Positions 43,447-51,540 of a stretch of 64,000 nucleotides of DNA are shown here, piece after piece (position 1 is the first letter of the stretch; each line of letters starts with the position of its first letter). The notes beneath the pieces were generated by a model that saw nothing but the letters and a program-made list of their open reading frames with translations, was not told where the DNA came from and made no database searches. The position numbers and the translations under genes are program-made. The stretch lies in assembly GCA_035533075.1 (NCBI GenBank), contig DATLUO010000193.1, positions 62,001 to 126,000 of the forward strand, read 5' to 3'. This DNA is from Pirellulales bacterium. GTDB lineage: Bacteria; Planctomycetota; Planctomycetia; Pirellulales; JAICIG01.

Positions 43447-43818
43447 AGAATTTGTTGGTGGCTGCTCCGTCGCGTAGCCATTTAGCTGTGTTGGAATGCA
43501 ACGAGGGCGAGGAACCAGATTTGCCACCAGCCGCTCCTCAATCCCCGGGCGACATCTTGATGCCCGGTGGCAATCCAATAGGGGCCGCAGGTTCAGGCAG
43601 GAAGGTTCGTTAAGTTCATGGAGGGCGGAAGAAAGCCGATGAGATTTTCGATGATTTGATCGTTGGTGGCAACCCGAGTACGCCTGCCAATTATCCTGGA
43701 AAAGGGTATGACCTGCCGAATGGCGGTTGGGTTGGGCTGCGTCCGTCTTCCAAGAGCGGCCCTCCGACCATGGATATCAATATCCCCGGCATTCCTATCA
43801 GAAAGCTAGAATTTCTAT
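43447..43818 (+). pseudogene. Remnant of an RHS/polymorphic toxin C-terminus
   Basis: In one frame: GDILMPGGNPIGAAGSGRKV, then an in-frame TAA (43611-43613), then ADEIFDDLIVGGNPSTPANY, PGKGYDLPNGGWVGLRPSSK, SGPPTMDINIPGIPIRKLEF and a stop. This is the tail of a secreted polymorphic toxin with a C-terminal nuclease-like cap. The delivery part is absent and the frame has a nonsense codon. The last codons overlap the immunity gene (ATGA), the usual toxin-immunity arrangement. Confidence 0.75.
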
Positions 43819-44179
43819 GACGAGTGAAATGGCCAACATGGAATCAATGAAGCGTGACTTGCTCACCGAAATGGCGGACGATCATGTCGGGTTGTGGACG
43901 GTTCGCGGATACGTCGGAGACGAGATGCCGGGCGCAGATGAAGCGGCACTTCGTAAAAAGACGCTCGACGTGCTGTATGACATGCTGCGGAGCGGAGCGA
44001 TCGAGGCCGGTTTTCCTGACTCGAATGGGAGAGATTTCCACCGCTGGCCGTTTGCGCCCGAAGTGGTGATCGACTACATCAAGGCCCGCTGGAAACCGCA
44101 CGGTCCACCTCCGAAGCCGGGTGAAATCGCTTGGTTCACAACGCCAACGCGAGCATTTCAGGCCGCGCGGTCGCCATAA
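43817..44179 (+). CDS. Probable immunity protein (120 aa)
   Basis: The start at ATG 43817 overlaps the toxin stop by 4 nt. MTSEMANMESMKRDLLTEMA is followed by DDHVGLWTVRGYVGDEMPGA, a helix LRKKTLDVLYDMLRSGAIEA, GFPDSNGRDFHRWPFAPEVV and EIAWFTTPTRAF. Small soluble proteins with this DDHVGLW and WFTT pattern sit behind polymorphic toxin tails in other genomes (recalled, not searched). It appears intact although its toxin is broken, as expected for orphan immunity genes. Confidence 0.7.
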   Translation: MTSEMANMESMKRDLLTEMADDHVGLWTVRGYVGDEMPGADEAALRKKTLDVLYDMLRSGAIEAGFPDSNGRDFHRWPFAPEVVIDYIKARWKPHGPPPKPGEIAWFTTPTRAFQAARSP

Positions 44180-44222
44180 TCGTTTTGACACTCGCTTTTG
44201 AACGCGGCGGCCACCACTCTAA

Positions 44223-45602
44223 CTAACTATCGCCGAAGAGCAAGCACATCACGTCCATCGTGGCCAGCGCCAACGCCGGGTTGTGAATTTGATCGCCCGC
44301 CACGCAGTCCTGCCACACGCGCAGCGCGTGACGCAGGTATTGCTCGCGCGATTCTTCCACCAGATCGGGACCGACCTGAGCCTGCACCTCGGGCCACAGC
44401 CGGCGCAGCTCGTCGAGCGCACCCGGCCTGCCGGCAATCGCTTCGAATACCGTGTCGTCGAGCAACTCCAACTTTTCGATCGCCGCCGGACACTGCCCGC
44501 CCACGACCTGCGCCGGATCGTCGGCCCAGTCGCTCCTGACCGGCGGGGCCGGCACGTCGCTGGGCCGGTTGCCGCGGAGGTGCGCGGCGTCGGCCCGACG
44601 CGCTTCGGCGGGCGCGTCGCCCGTGGCCGCCGCCAGCAACGCTTCGGCCGGCGCAGCGGGAAGCTCGCCGCGCGGCTTGCGGCCGCACATGTTCGTCGAC
44701 GGCCCGCGTGGACCTTCGGCCATCCATTCGAGCAATTGATTGCCCAACGGTTCCAGATCGGCCAGCGTCAGGCCGGGACGCGAAGCCGAGAGCTGCTCGG
44801 CCAGAAAGGCCGTCTTGCCGGCGGCAATCGCGCTGGCCACAAATCCGCCCCAGCCCGCCGTGGCCGTGAATTCCCGCGGCGGCCTGCCGAACACCTCCAC
44901 CATGGTCAGCTCGTATCGCCGGGCCAAGCGGCGCTGCTCGGCCAAATGACCTCCCAGGCAGACGATGCGCAGCGGCCGCCGGGGCGAGTATTTCAGGCCG
45001 GTTGAAAAAGAGAACTCCAGGCGGCATTCCACCGGCAGACAGTTCATCAGCCCCGCCAACAAGCGCGGACCGTGATTCGGCGCCAAAAGCGCGACGCGCG
45101 GCGAGGTGAGTGCGGCCTCGACGACCGCCTGCAACCAGAGCACGCCCGGATCGCTCAGCAGGTTGCCCAGCAAGGCCTCGTCGACGGCCGCCGCCCGCCC
45201 GCACAGCTTGAAGGGATCCAGATCGCCGGAAATCTCTTCCAGCACCCGCAGGTGTCCCTGTGCAAACGCCGCGTTCAAGAGCGCCAGCGCATTGTTGGCA
45301 AAGTCGGCCAGCAGCTCGCGGCCGACCACGAGGCATTGCGTATACACGCGCGGCCCGCGGCGGCCGCTGTGCTCTTGCCCGGCCGGCGTGGTCTTCGAGA
45401 CACAATAGCAGCCGCTCGGCAAGGCATAGCAGTTGACGCTCATCGCATCGTCGCCCGTCTCCCAGAGCGAATCGTGCGACGGCCCGCGCGAGGCCAGCGC
45501 GCGCAGGTCGGCCTCGTCGACGCCGGGGCTGGTGGCCACGAGCTGGTAGCCGTCGCGACGGCCGGTATCCGCGGAGGTGAAAATCGCTTGTTCGACTAGC
45601 AC
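44223..45602 (-). CDS. GTPase-associated protein (GAP1-N-like)
   Basis: The GTG at 45602 overlaps the GTPase stop and gives MLVEQAIFTSADTGRRDGYQ, the typical beginning of the GAP1 N-terminal domain; a GTG 30 nt upstream is possible. The N-terminal ~150 residues form a beta-rich domain (YQLVATSPGVDEADLRALAS, MSVNCYALPSGCYCVSKT). The rest is mostly helical, with GWGGFVASAIAAGKTAFLAE as a false P-loop look-alike. GAP1 proteins occur with TRAFAC GTPases in predicted conflict systems; the adjacent GTPase supports this. Molecular role unknown. Confidence 0.75.
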   Translation of the reverse strand: MLVEQAIFTSADTGRRDGYQLVATSPGVDEADLRALASRGPSHDSLWETGDDAMSVNCYALPSGCYCVSKTTPAGQEHSGRRGPRVYTQCLVVGRELLADFANNALALLNAAFAQGHLRVLEEISGDLDPFKLCGRAAAVDEALLGNLLSDPGVLWLQAVVEAALTSPRVALLAPNHGPRLLAGLMNCLPVECRLEFSFSTGLKYSPRRPLRIVCLGGHLAEQRRLARRYELTMVEVFGRPPREFTATAGWGGFVASAIAAGKTAFLAEQLSASRPGLTLADLEPLGNQLLEWMAEGPRGPSTNMCGRKPRGELPAAPAEALLAAATGDAPAEARRADAAHLRGNRPSDVPAPPVRSDWADDPAQVVGGQCPAAIEKLELLDDTVFEAIAGRPGALDELRRLWPEVQAQVGPDLVEESREQYLRHALRVWQDCVAGDQIHNPALALATMDVMCLLFGDS

Positions 45603-46513
45603 GATGGACTCTTCAATTGCTTTACGAGCCACTCAAAAGGTTCGACGATGCCGCGCGGCTCAATGCGCAGCGGCACGCGCACGCGGCCGTAACGACTGAC
45701 TCGGTGGGCGCATCCGCCGGCCACACTCGCGGCGAAGAAGCGAAAGTTCTCGAACCGCTCGAAGCAATGCCGCCAGAGGCCCGGCGACCGCGCCGCGGCG
45801 AACGCCGCCGGGTCGTCGAAGCAGGCCTCGCACCCGTCGGCCTTGGTCAGCACAAAGGCGATCGGCCGCCTCGACCAACCGTGGTTGCGGCGGCCATCGA
45901 TCTCCGCCATGTAGGTCAATAACTTCATGGTGAAATAGTCTTCGTCGAGCGAGCCGCGCTCGAGCTTCAAGGCGTCGACCAAAACCAGCGCCCCCAAGGC
46001 CTTGGCCAGCAGTGGGTAGACGACCTCACAGGTGTGTGAATGGTCGAGTTCTTCGGCCAACGCTTCTCCCGGCAGGTCGGGCAACACCAACTCCAGCGGC
46101 GCGGCCTGGGGCCGCGTCCGTATCTGGCAATGGACCCAATTCCAGCGATCGGGTTCGCAGGGTGTTTTGTGGGGGAATTCACCGCGGGCCAACGCGCCGA
46201 CGGTCGTCTGTTGCAAGTTGATCGAGAAGGCCCCGCGCGCGAGCAACTGCAAGCGGTCGGGCTGTCGCGACAACATATCCAGCAGCATGCCCAAGTAGAC
46301 GGTCTTGCCGGCGGCGCTGCTGCCCAGCGCGGCGATCAAGCCGGGCACGATTTTTTGTGAGGCGGCCTGATGGGCCAGGGCCATCGGCGCGAAGCATTCG
46401 CGGCACAGCTCCATATCGTAAGTGTTGCCGGTTCCGCAAATAAAGCAGGCCGCCTGGTTCGATTGCTGGATCAACCGCAGCGAATCGAGCGGTTGCTGGC
46501 TGAGCTTGATCAT
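45596..46513 (-). CDS. Zinc-ribbon TRAFAC-type GTPase (double-GTPase 2-like)
   Basis: ATG 46513 overlaps the FGE stop by 4 nt (ATGA) with AGGAG upstream. Zinc ribbon C23-FIC26 and C37-REC40. G1/Walker A GSSAAGKT (64-71), switch region TTVGALARGEFPHKTP, G3 LVLPDLPGE (D-x-P-G at 146-149), G4 VLTKAD (223-226). A small cytoplasmic GTPase, 305 aa, of the kind found with GAP1 proteins in bacterial conflict systems. It would act as the nucleotide switch of the operon. All catalytic motifs look intact. Confidence 0.85.
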   Translation of the reverse strand: MIKLSQQPLDSLRLIQQSNQAACFICGTGNTYDMELCRECFAPMALAHQAASQKIVPGLIAALGSSAAGKTVYLGMLLDMLSRQPDRLQLLARGAFSINLQQTTVGALARGEFPHKTPCEPDRWNWVHCQIRTRPQAAPLELVLPDLPGEALAEELDHSHTCEVVYPLLAKALGALVLVDALKLERGSLDEDYFTMKLLTYMAEIDGRRNHGWSRRPIAFVLTKADGCEACFDDPAAFAAARSPGLWRHCFERFENFRFFAASVAGGCAHRVSRYGRVRVPLRIEPRGIVEPFEWLVKQLKSPSC

Positions 46514-47556
46514 GGCGTTGCTCCTGGTAGGGCCACGTCGCACGCGCTCAAGGCGCAGCGGAAGCCGATGTTGTGCTTGCGGGCCAGCGGGGTTTCGCCG
46601 CTCGGCGATTGGCAGCTTGCCTGGTGCTCAAAGTAGGTGTCGAACGCCCCACCGCGGAGGCCCTTCATGGGTATCGTGAGCTCCAGCGGGGCGCCGTCGG
46701 CGTCGAAGGCTTCGAAGTCTCCGTTCATCCATTCCCAGACGTTGCCGGTCAGTTGATACACGCCGCCGACGCTGACGCCCGCCGAGAACTGGGTGACCGC
46801 GGCGGTTCTGCCCGGTCCCGATCCCCAGACATTGCAGCGTCCGCGGTCGATGGTGTCGCCCCAGGGAAAGCGTCGCTGGCTGTGCTGTCCGTCGCCTGTG
46901 CGAATCGGCCAGGCCGCCGCTTTGAGCCACTCGGCTTCGTCGGGCAACCGTTTGCCGGCCCAACGTGCGTAGGCGGCCGCTTCGTGCCAATTGATGCCCA
47001 CGACCGGATAATCGTCTTCGCCACTGGGATATCGGCCGCTGCGCCAAAAGCGCGGTCCCGGTGCGCCGCCGGAATCAACCAACTCGGCCCGCGTGGGCCA
47101 GATATCGGCGTCCCAAAGCGGCTCCAGGGCATACCCCCCTGCTTCGACGAACTGCCGAAACTGCCGGTTCGTGACGGGATAGCGATCCAAGAGCAGTGGC
47201 TCGACCTGTTCGAGCGCTTCGGCCACAGCATCGCCTTCGTAGTTGCGGAGACCAATATCGACCACGCCGCCCGGCACGGTGGCCATCGATCGCTCCAGGG
47301 CCTCGCGCGCCCGCTGGAATTGCTCCGCCGATAAACTCTCGACGACCTGGCGGCGAAGCAAGAGCGCGTAACGGCCTTGGGCCAGCATGCTCTCGACGAT
47401 CGACGCGCGATCGGGCGCCGCAAGCGGTGCGGCCGGAGCGCGTTCGATGGCCTCCATGCTGGAAACGTCGGGCGCGACTTCCGGAACGGCGCCGTCGTTT
47501 TGGCCGTGCCAGCGCACCGTCCATCGCGACCACCAGGTTTGATTTGTCGTCAGCAT
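46510..47556 (-). CDS. FGE-sulfatase-fold protein of the GTPase operon
   Basis: 348 residues. The N-terminal ~110 residues are helical and lack a signal peptide, so the protein is cytoplasmic. The FGE domain follows: LLLDRYPVTNRQFRQFVEAG, YPVVGINWHEAAAYARWAGK, RLPDEAEWLKAAAWP, GNVWEWMNGDFEAFDADGAP, KGLRGGAFDTYFEHQAS and IGFRCALSA. In enzymes this fold makes formylglycine; in conflict systems and DGR targets it serves as a binding module. The canonical paired active-site Cys region is altered (HQASCQSPSGETP), so recognition rather than catalysis is plausible. Gap to the coiled-coil gene: 6 nt. Confidence 0.85.
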   Translation of the reverse strand: MLTTNQTWWSRWTVRWHGQNDGAVPEVAPDVSSMEAIERAPAAPLAAPDRASIVESMLAQGRYALLLRRQVVESLSAEQFQRAREALERSMATVPGGVVDIGLRNYEGDAVAEALEQVEPLLLDRYPVTNRQFRQFVEAGGYALEPLWDADIWPTRAELVDSGGAPGPRFWRSGRYPSGEDDYPVVGINWHEAAAYARWAGKRLPDEAEWLKAAAWPIRTGDGQHSQRRFPWGDTIDRGRCNVWGSGPGRTAAVTQFSAGVSVGGVYQLTGNVWEWMNGDFEAFDADGAPLELTIPMKGLRGGAFDTYFEHQASCQSPSGETPLARKHNIGFRCALSACDVALPGATP

Positions 47557-47562
47557 GCGTCG

Positions 47563-47805
47563 TTATCCGATCGACATCGGTTGCCTGTCCGTGTGGTGTG
47601 TCAACGCTTCCTCTCTGTGTTGCAGTTCTCGTTCGCGGCGGGCCAGCTCGCGGGCCCGATCGGTCAGCTCGCAGCGCAGCCGTTCGAGCTCGTCCCATTG
47701 GCTATCGAGAAACGCGCCCAGCTCGCTCGTGCTGGCGTGCAGTTGCGCAAGAGTCGTTTCGACTCGTTCCCATTCGGCCGGCAGTTTGGATACGTCCGAG
47801 CGCAT
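47563..47805 (-). CDS. Coiled-coil protein, first gene of the GTPase operon (80 aa)
   Basis: Almost entirely a charged helix with heptad spacing: LPAEWERVETTLAQLHASTS, ELGAFLDSQWDELERLRCEL, TDRARELARRERELQHREEA. No other domain. It probably oligomerises or bridges the FGE and GTPase components. The ATG lies 148 bp downstream of the divergent Cys-rich gene start, a space that should hold the operon promoter. The tight spacing to the FGE gene supports co-translation. Confidence 0.7.
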   Translation of the reverse strand: MRSDVSKLPAEWERVETTLAQLHASTSELGAFLDSQWDELERLRCELTDRARELARRERELQHREEALTHHTDRQPMSIG

Positions 47806-47952
47806 GCCAAGGAAACTTTAGGTCAAGGCGGCAGGGTGTGCAAAAACAGCGTAAACTACTTGCAAAGTCGCCGTCCGCGGGCGAAAGTAGGCATGTGGGG
47901 CCGAACGAGCGTTTACGACGTTCTTACTGCTACAACTGGGAGGACCAGCATC

Positions 47953-48489
47953 ATGCTTCTTCGAATCAGTCTGCTCGCCGCGTTGGTATCGTTTGCCCTA
48001 GGCGCCGGCCCCAATGAGGCCAGCGCCGCCGGGCGTCTGGCCGCTTTTCGGGCCGCCCGAGCGGCGGCCCAAGACGCCGCGGCCGCGGCAACCCTGCCGC
48101 CGCCCGCGGCGATGCCCTACACGGCGCAGCCCGTCTCGCTTCAGCCCGCGGCGCCGGTCGAACCGATGGTTCCGGCCGCCGGGCCGGTGGCTGGCTGTGG
48201 CATGTGCTGCCCGCAGCCCTGCCTGATCTATCGCCACCGCGGCCACCATCGGGTCTGCTGCGGCTGTGCTCCGCCGGTCGAGACCGTGCTCACGGCCACC
48301 AATCCTTGCACCTGCTGCCCGGTGGCCATACCGGTTTGCCTGCCTGGCTGCTGCAATTGCCCGCCGACGGTGTCGTGCCACAGCGGGCTGTTTTGTGCCG
48401 GCGTGGTCGAATACGACTGGAGCTGCGGTTATCGCGTGACGGTTCGCTTCAAGCACAACGGCGAGGTGGTGGTGGTAAGCCGCGGATGA
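47953..48489 (+). CDS. Secreted cysteine-rich protein (178 aa)
   Basis: Signal peptide at 1-25 (MLLRISLLAALVSFALGAG). An Ala/Pro-rich middle to about 75 precedes a C-terminal domain with about 18 cysteines, many in CxxC or CC pairs (GCGMCCPQPC, CCGCAPP, CTCCP, CLPGCCNCPP) and His clusters (YRHRGHHRVCC). It ends in a strand pair YRVTVRFKHNGEVVVVSRG. A disulfide-rich or metal-binding envelope protein; I recall similar Cys-rich products in planctomycetes, linked by others to their proteinaceous envelope, but homology is not shown. Its stop overlaps the next start. Confidence 0.75.
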   Translation: MLLRISLLAALVSFALGAGPNEASAAGRLAAFRAARAAAQDAAAAATLPPPAAMPYTAQPVSLQPAAPVEPMVPAAGPVAGCGMCCPQPCLIYRHRGHHRVCCGCAPPVETVLTATNPCTCCPVAIPVCLPGCCNCPPTVSCHSGLFCAGVVEYDWSCGYRVTVRFKHNGEVVVVSRG

Positions 48490-48821
48490 ATCGCAAGAAG
48501 CGAACCAAGTCGCAGGCCGCGACCGAGCTACGCAGCGTGGAGGTGCTCACCATCGGCTGGATGCTGACGGTCGTCACCACGCTGGCCTGCGAGCTCGGCT
48601 CCGCCCTGGCCCGCTGGGCGGCCGGCGTCAACGAAGGCCCGTTGCGGATGCTCTCCGAGCTGTTGCTGTTCGCGGCTTTGGTGATCGGCTTCATCGCCCT
48701 GCTGGTCATGCCTGTCGTGCTGCGCAGCCGCCGCGTGGCGCCGCCGTCGGGCGTGCTGGTGTTCGCCGTTGTCGTCACCGCGGCGCCGCTGCTCATGGTC
48801 GCCGTCGAGATTCTCAAGTAA
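48486..48821 (+). CDS. Small membrane protein coupled to the Cys-rich gene (111 aa)
   Basis: ATG overlaps the preceding stop (ATGA), so it is translationally coupled. A basic N-terminus MNRKKRTKSQAATEL is followed by three TM segments (around 20-40, 55-78 and 88-108). Two bases separate its stop from the LutB-like ATG, making a three-gene operon. No family recognised. Confidence 0.72.
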   Translation: MNRKKRTKSQAATELRSVEVLTIGWMLTVVTTLACELGSALARWAAGVNEGPLRMLSELLLFAALVIGFIALLVMPVVLRSRRVAPPSGVLVFAVVVTAAPLLMVAVEILK

Positions 48822-48823
48822 CC

Positions 48824-50323
48824 ATGACCGGCGACTACGCGCAGCACGAACATCACGAGTTTCTGGCCGCCAGCGCCGCCGCGCTGGCCGACGCTCAGCT
48901 CCAAGGCGCGCTTTCGCAATTGGGCGACACCTTGGGCGCTCGCAACCGGCAGGCGTTTGCCGAGATGGCCGAATCGGGCCGGCTCCGCGATCGGGCCCGC
49001 GCCATCAAAGACGCCACGCTGGCCAATCTCGCCGAGCACATCGAGACGCTGGAGGCGAGCGTGGTCCGCAACGGAGGGCACGTATATTACGCCGACGACG
49101 CGGCCGCCGCGCGGCAGACCGTGCTCGAAATCCTCCAGCGGGCGGGGGCCCGCAACGTCGTCAAATCGAAGTCGATGACGAGCGAAGAAATTCACCTCAA
49201 CGCCGCGCTGGCCGAGCGGGGGATCAACGTCGTCGAAACCGATTTTGGCGAATTCATTATTCAGGTTGCCGGGCACCGCCCATCGCACATCGTGGCCCCG
49301 GCGATTCACCTGCGCACTCCGCAGGTGGCCGAGGTGCTCAGCCGCGACGCCGGGCAGCCGTTGCCGGCCGACGCCGAGCAGCTTGCCGCCTACGCGCGGC
49401 GGCGCCTGCGGGCCGAGTTCGCGCGGGCCGATGCGGGCATCACGGGCGGCAATTTCGCCGTCGCCGAAACCGGCACCATCGTGCTGGTCTCGAACGAAGG
49501 CAACGCCCGGCTCACGACCACCTTGCCGCGCGTTCACATCGCGTTGGTCGGCATCGAGAAGGTCATTCCGCGGCTGGCCGACCTGCCGGTGTTCTTGAAG
49601 GTGCTGGCGCGTGCCGCGACGGGGCAAAAGCTTTCGATCTACACTTCGCTGATCACGGGCCCGCGGCGGCCGGGCGAGCTCGACGGGGCTGAAGAGTTTC
49701 ATCTGGTGCTGCTGGACAACGGCCGCTCTAGCATTCTGGCCGGGCCGCTGCGCGAGAGCCTGTTTTGCATCCGTTGCGGGGCGTGCCTGAATGCCTGCCC
49801 GATCTTCCGCACGGTGGGCGGTCACGCCTACGGCGGCGTCTATGCCGGACCGATCGGCGCCGTCTTGACGCCGCTCTACGACGGGCTGGCGGCGAACCAT
49901 CACCTGCCGCACGCTTCCAGCTTGTGCGGCGCGTGCCAGGCGGCTTGTCCGGTGAAGATCGCCATACCCGAAATGCTGATCCAGCTTCGCGAGCGTTTGC
50001 ACCAGCAACCCGGCCAGCTCAGCCGGAGCGAAGCGTTGGCCTATCGCGTCTGGTCGATCACGATGCGTCATCCGCGGCTCTACCGGCTGGCCACCTGGCT
50101 CGCCACGCGCGTGGTGTCACGTTTTGGTAGCCCGCTTGCGGAGCAAGCGGATGTGCCCCAACTTCCGCCCGATCCTCAATCTCCCCCAGCCACGCCCCCA
50201 GCGCCACGCTGGTTCGCTCATCTTCCCGGCCCGTTCGCCGGCTGGACCGGCACTCGCCACTTTCCCGCGCCGGCCGACGAGCGGTTCCGCGACTGGTGGG
50301 ACCGCGAGGGAACGAAAAAATGA
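48824..50323 (+). CDS. lutB: LutB-like iron-sulfur protein
   Basis: LutB-type proteins take part in lactate oxidation with LutA and LutC. The N-terminal LUD domain (about 60-300) has NGGHVYYADDAAAARQTVLE, KSKSMTSEEIHLNAALAERG, GITGGNFAVAETGTIVLVSN and EGNARLTTTLPRVHIALVGI. Two 4Fe-4S motifs follow: CIRCGACLNACP and LCGACQAACPVKI. The C-terminal tail is Pro-rich and includes a dispersed hairpin repeat read in frame (50126-50150). lutA and lutC are not adjacent. 499 aa, slightly long for the family because of the tail. Confidence 0.93.
   Translation: MTGDYAQHEHHEFLAASAAALADAQLQGALSQLGDTLGARNRQAFAEMAESGRLRDRARAIKDATLANLAEHIETLEASVVRNGGHVYYADDAAAARQTVLEILQRAGARNVVKSKSMTSEEIHLNAALAERGINVVETDFGEFIIQVAGHRPSHIVAPAIHLRTPQVAEVLSRDAGQPLPADAEQLAAYARRRLRAEFARADAGITGGNFAVAETGTIVLVSNEGNARLTTTLPRVHIALVGIEKVIPRLADLPVFLKVLARAATGQKLSIYTSLITGPRRPGELDGAEEFHLVLLDNGRSSILAGPLRESLFCIRCGACLNACPIFRTVGGHAYGGVYAGPIGAVLTPLYDGLAANHHLPHASSLCGACQAACPVKIAIPEMLIQLRERLHQQPGQLSRSEALAYRVWSITMRHPRLYRLATWLATRVVSRFGSPLAEQADVPQLPPDPQSPPATPPAPRWFAHLPGPFAGWTGTRHFPAPADERFRDWWDREGTKK
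50126..50150. repeat. GCTTGCGGAGCAAGC hairpin repeat inside the LutB-like gene
   Basis: GGTAGCCCGCTTGCGGAGCA continuing to AGCGG, the same element as in the 12.9-kb and 52.5-kb intergenic regions. Here it is translated in frame in the Pro-rich tail. Confidence 0.85.
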
Positions 50324-50448
50324 AAGGCTGCCGCAACGTAGGGCCGCCGAAGCCGAGCAGTCGGAGGCTTGCCCCGTCGCGGACAGCATCTTACGATGCC
50401 GCTGGTGGCAACCGCAGACTTCCTTTCTATCGATCCACAAAGTATCGC

Positions 50449-51366
50449 CTAATGCAGATAGCCGCGCGGAGCGAGTGGAGTTCGCTCGCCGGCGGGCGAA
50501 CGCTGCCACAGGCCCGGCTCCGGCACAAACTCGCCCACGATCGTCAACGCCACACCCAGCGACGGACCGGCCACCATTCGTTCCGCTTCCGCCCGTGGCA
50601 CAGCCAACACCAGCTCGAAATCCTCGCCGTCGCTCAAGGCATGTTCGAGCGCCGTCACGCCGTCGTTTCGCAAGCGGGCCAGCTCGTGCGCCGCCGCCGC
50701 GACGGGCACCCTTTCCAGTTCGAGCACCGCCCCGCAGCCGCTGGCCGCCGCCAATCGGGAAAGGTCGAGCGACAGGCCGTCGCTGACGTCGATTCCCGCG
50801 TGCAGATCATAACGGTTGTGGAGCGACAGGGCCTCGTTGACCCGTGGCTCGAAATCAAAGTGCTTTCCCAGAATGCTGCCGCCAAAGCTGCCGCTGACGA
50901 CGATCGCATCGCCGGGCGTCGCCCCGTCGCGGCGCAGCACCCCCCGCTCGCTCGTCTGACCGATCAGCGTAATGCCGATCGCCAGCGGCCCTTCCCAGGT
51001 GTTCGTGTCGCCGCCGGCAATCGCCGTGTGGTAGCGCTCGGCAAGTGGTAGAAGGCCTTGATAGATTCCCACCGCGATGTCCAGGGCACGCGCACGTGGC
51101 AGGGCCAGCGCCACGACGGCCGCCAGCGGACGCGCCGCCATCGCCGCCAGGTCGCTCAGGTTGACCGCCAGCGCCTTGCGGCCGGTCCGCTCCAGCGATG
51201 CTTCAGGCAGACGAAAGTCGACGCCCTCCGTCAGCAAGTCGACGGTGATGACGCAATCGTGGCGAGCACCGAGATCGACGACGGCGGCGTCGTCGCCGAT
51301 TCCCAGCCGCAGACAGGGATGAGGCGGCAGTCGGTCGCGTAGCCAAGCGAGGAATTCGGTTTCCAT
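50449..51366 (-). CDS. thiL: Thiamine-monophosphate kinase ThiL
   Basis: Last step of thiamine diphosphate synthesis. The family blocks are complete: LRLGIGDDAAVVD, DLLTEGVDFRL, AVNLSDLAAMAARPLA, TAIAGGDTNTWEGPLAIGIT, GDAIVVSGSFGGSILGKHFDF, HAGIDVSDGLSLDLSRLA and ALSDGEDFELVLAVP. 305 aa. ATG start; convergent with the LutB-like gene. The 50324-50448 gap holds nothing recognisable. No other thiamine gene and no TPP riboswitch nearby. Confidence 0.95.
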   Translation of the reverse strand: METEFLAWLRDRLPPHPCLRLGIGDDAAVVDLGARHDCVITVDLLTEGVDFRLPEASLERTGRKALAVNLSDLAAMAARPLAAVVALALPRARALDIAVGIYQGLLPLAERYHTAIAGGDTNTWEGPLAIGITLIGQTSERGVLRRDGATPGDAIVVSGSFGGSILGKHFDFEPRVNEALSLHNRYDLHAGIDVSDGLSLDLSRLAAASGCGAVLELERVPVAAAAHELARLRNDGVTALEHALSDGEDFELVLAVPRAEAERMVAGPSLGVALTIVGEFVPEPGLWQRSPAGERTPLAPRGYLH

Positions 51367-51540
51367 GAATCGCCCATGATAAGGCGGCCCGTGGGCGGGT
51401 GGCTAGTCGACAACGTCTGCCACGACGATTACTGGCCTCCGGGCCTCTTTCTGGATGACTTGGCATGTTCCAGCCGGCGTACTGACGCATGCGGGTCCGC
51501 ACGTTGCGTTGCGGAAAACAACACCGTCGCTGCGGCGAGC

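Noticed and set aside
44700-44830. P-loop in the GAP1-like protein (AIAAGKTAFLAE)
   Set aside because: It lacks the leading glycine spacing of Walker A (GxxxxGK[ST]); the neighbouring GTPase carries the real nucleotide site.
46510-47556. FGE-fold protein as a diversity-generating retroelement target
   Set aside because: The fold is a known DGR target type, but I found no reverse transcriptase, accessory protein or template repeat nearby, and the gene end is not followed by a matching repeat.
48449-50071. A 540-codon frame antisense to the LutB-like gene
   Set aside because: The LUD domain and both 4Fe-4S motifs are on the + strand; the antisense product is Arg-rich and motif-free.
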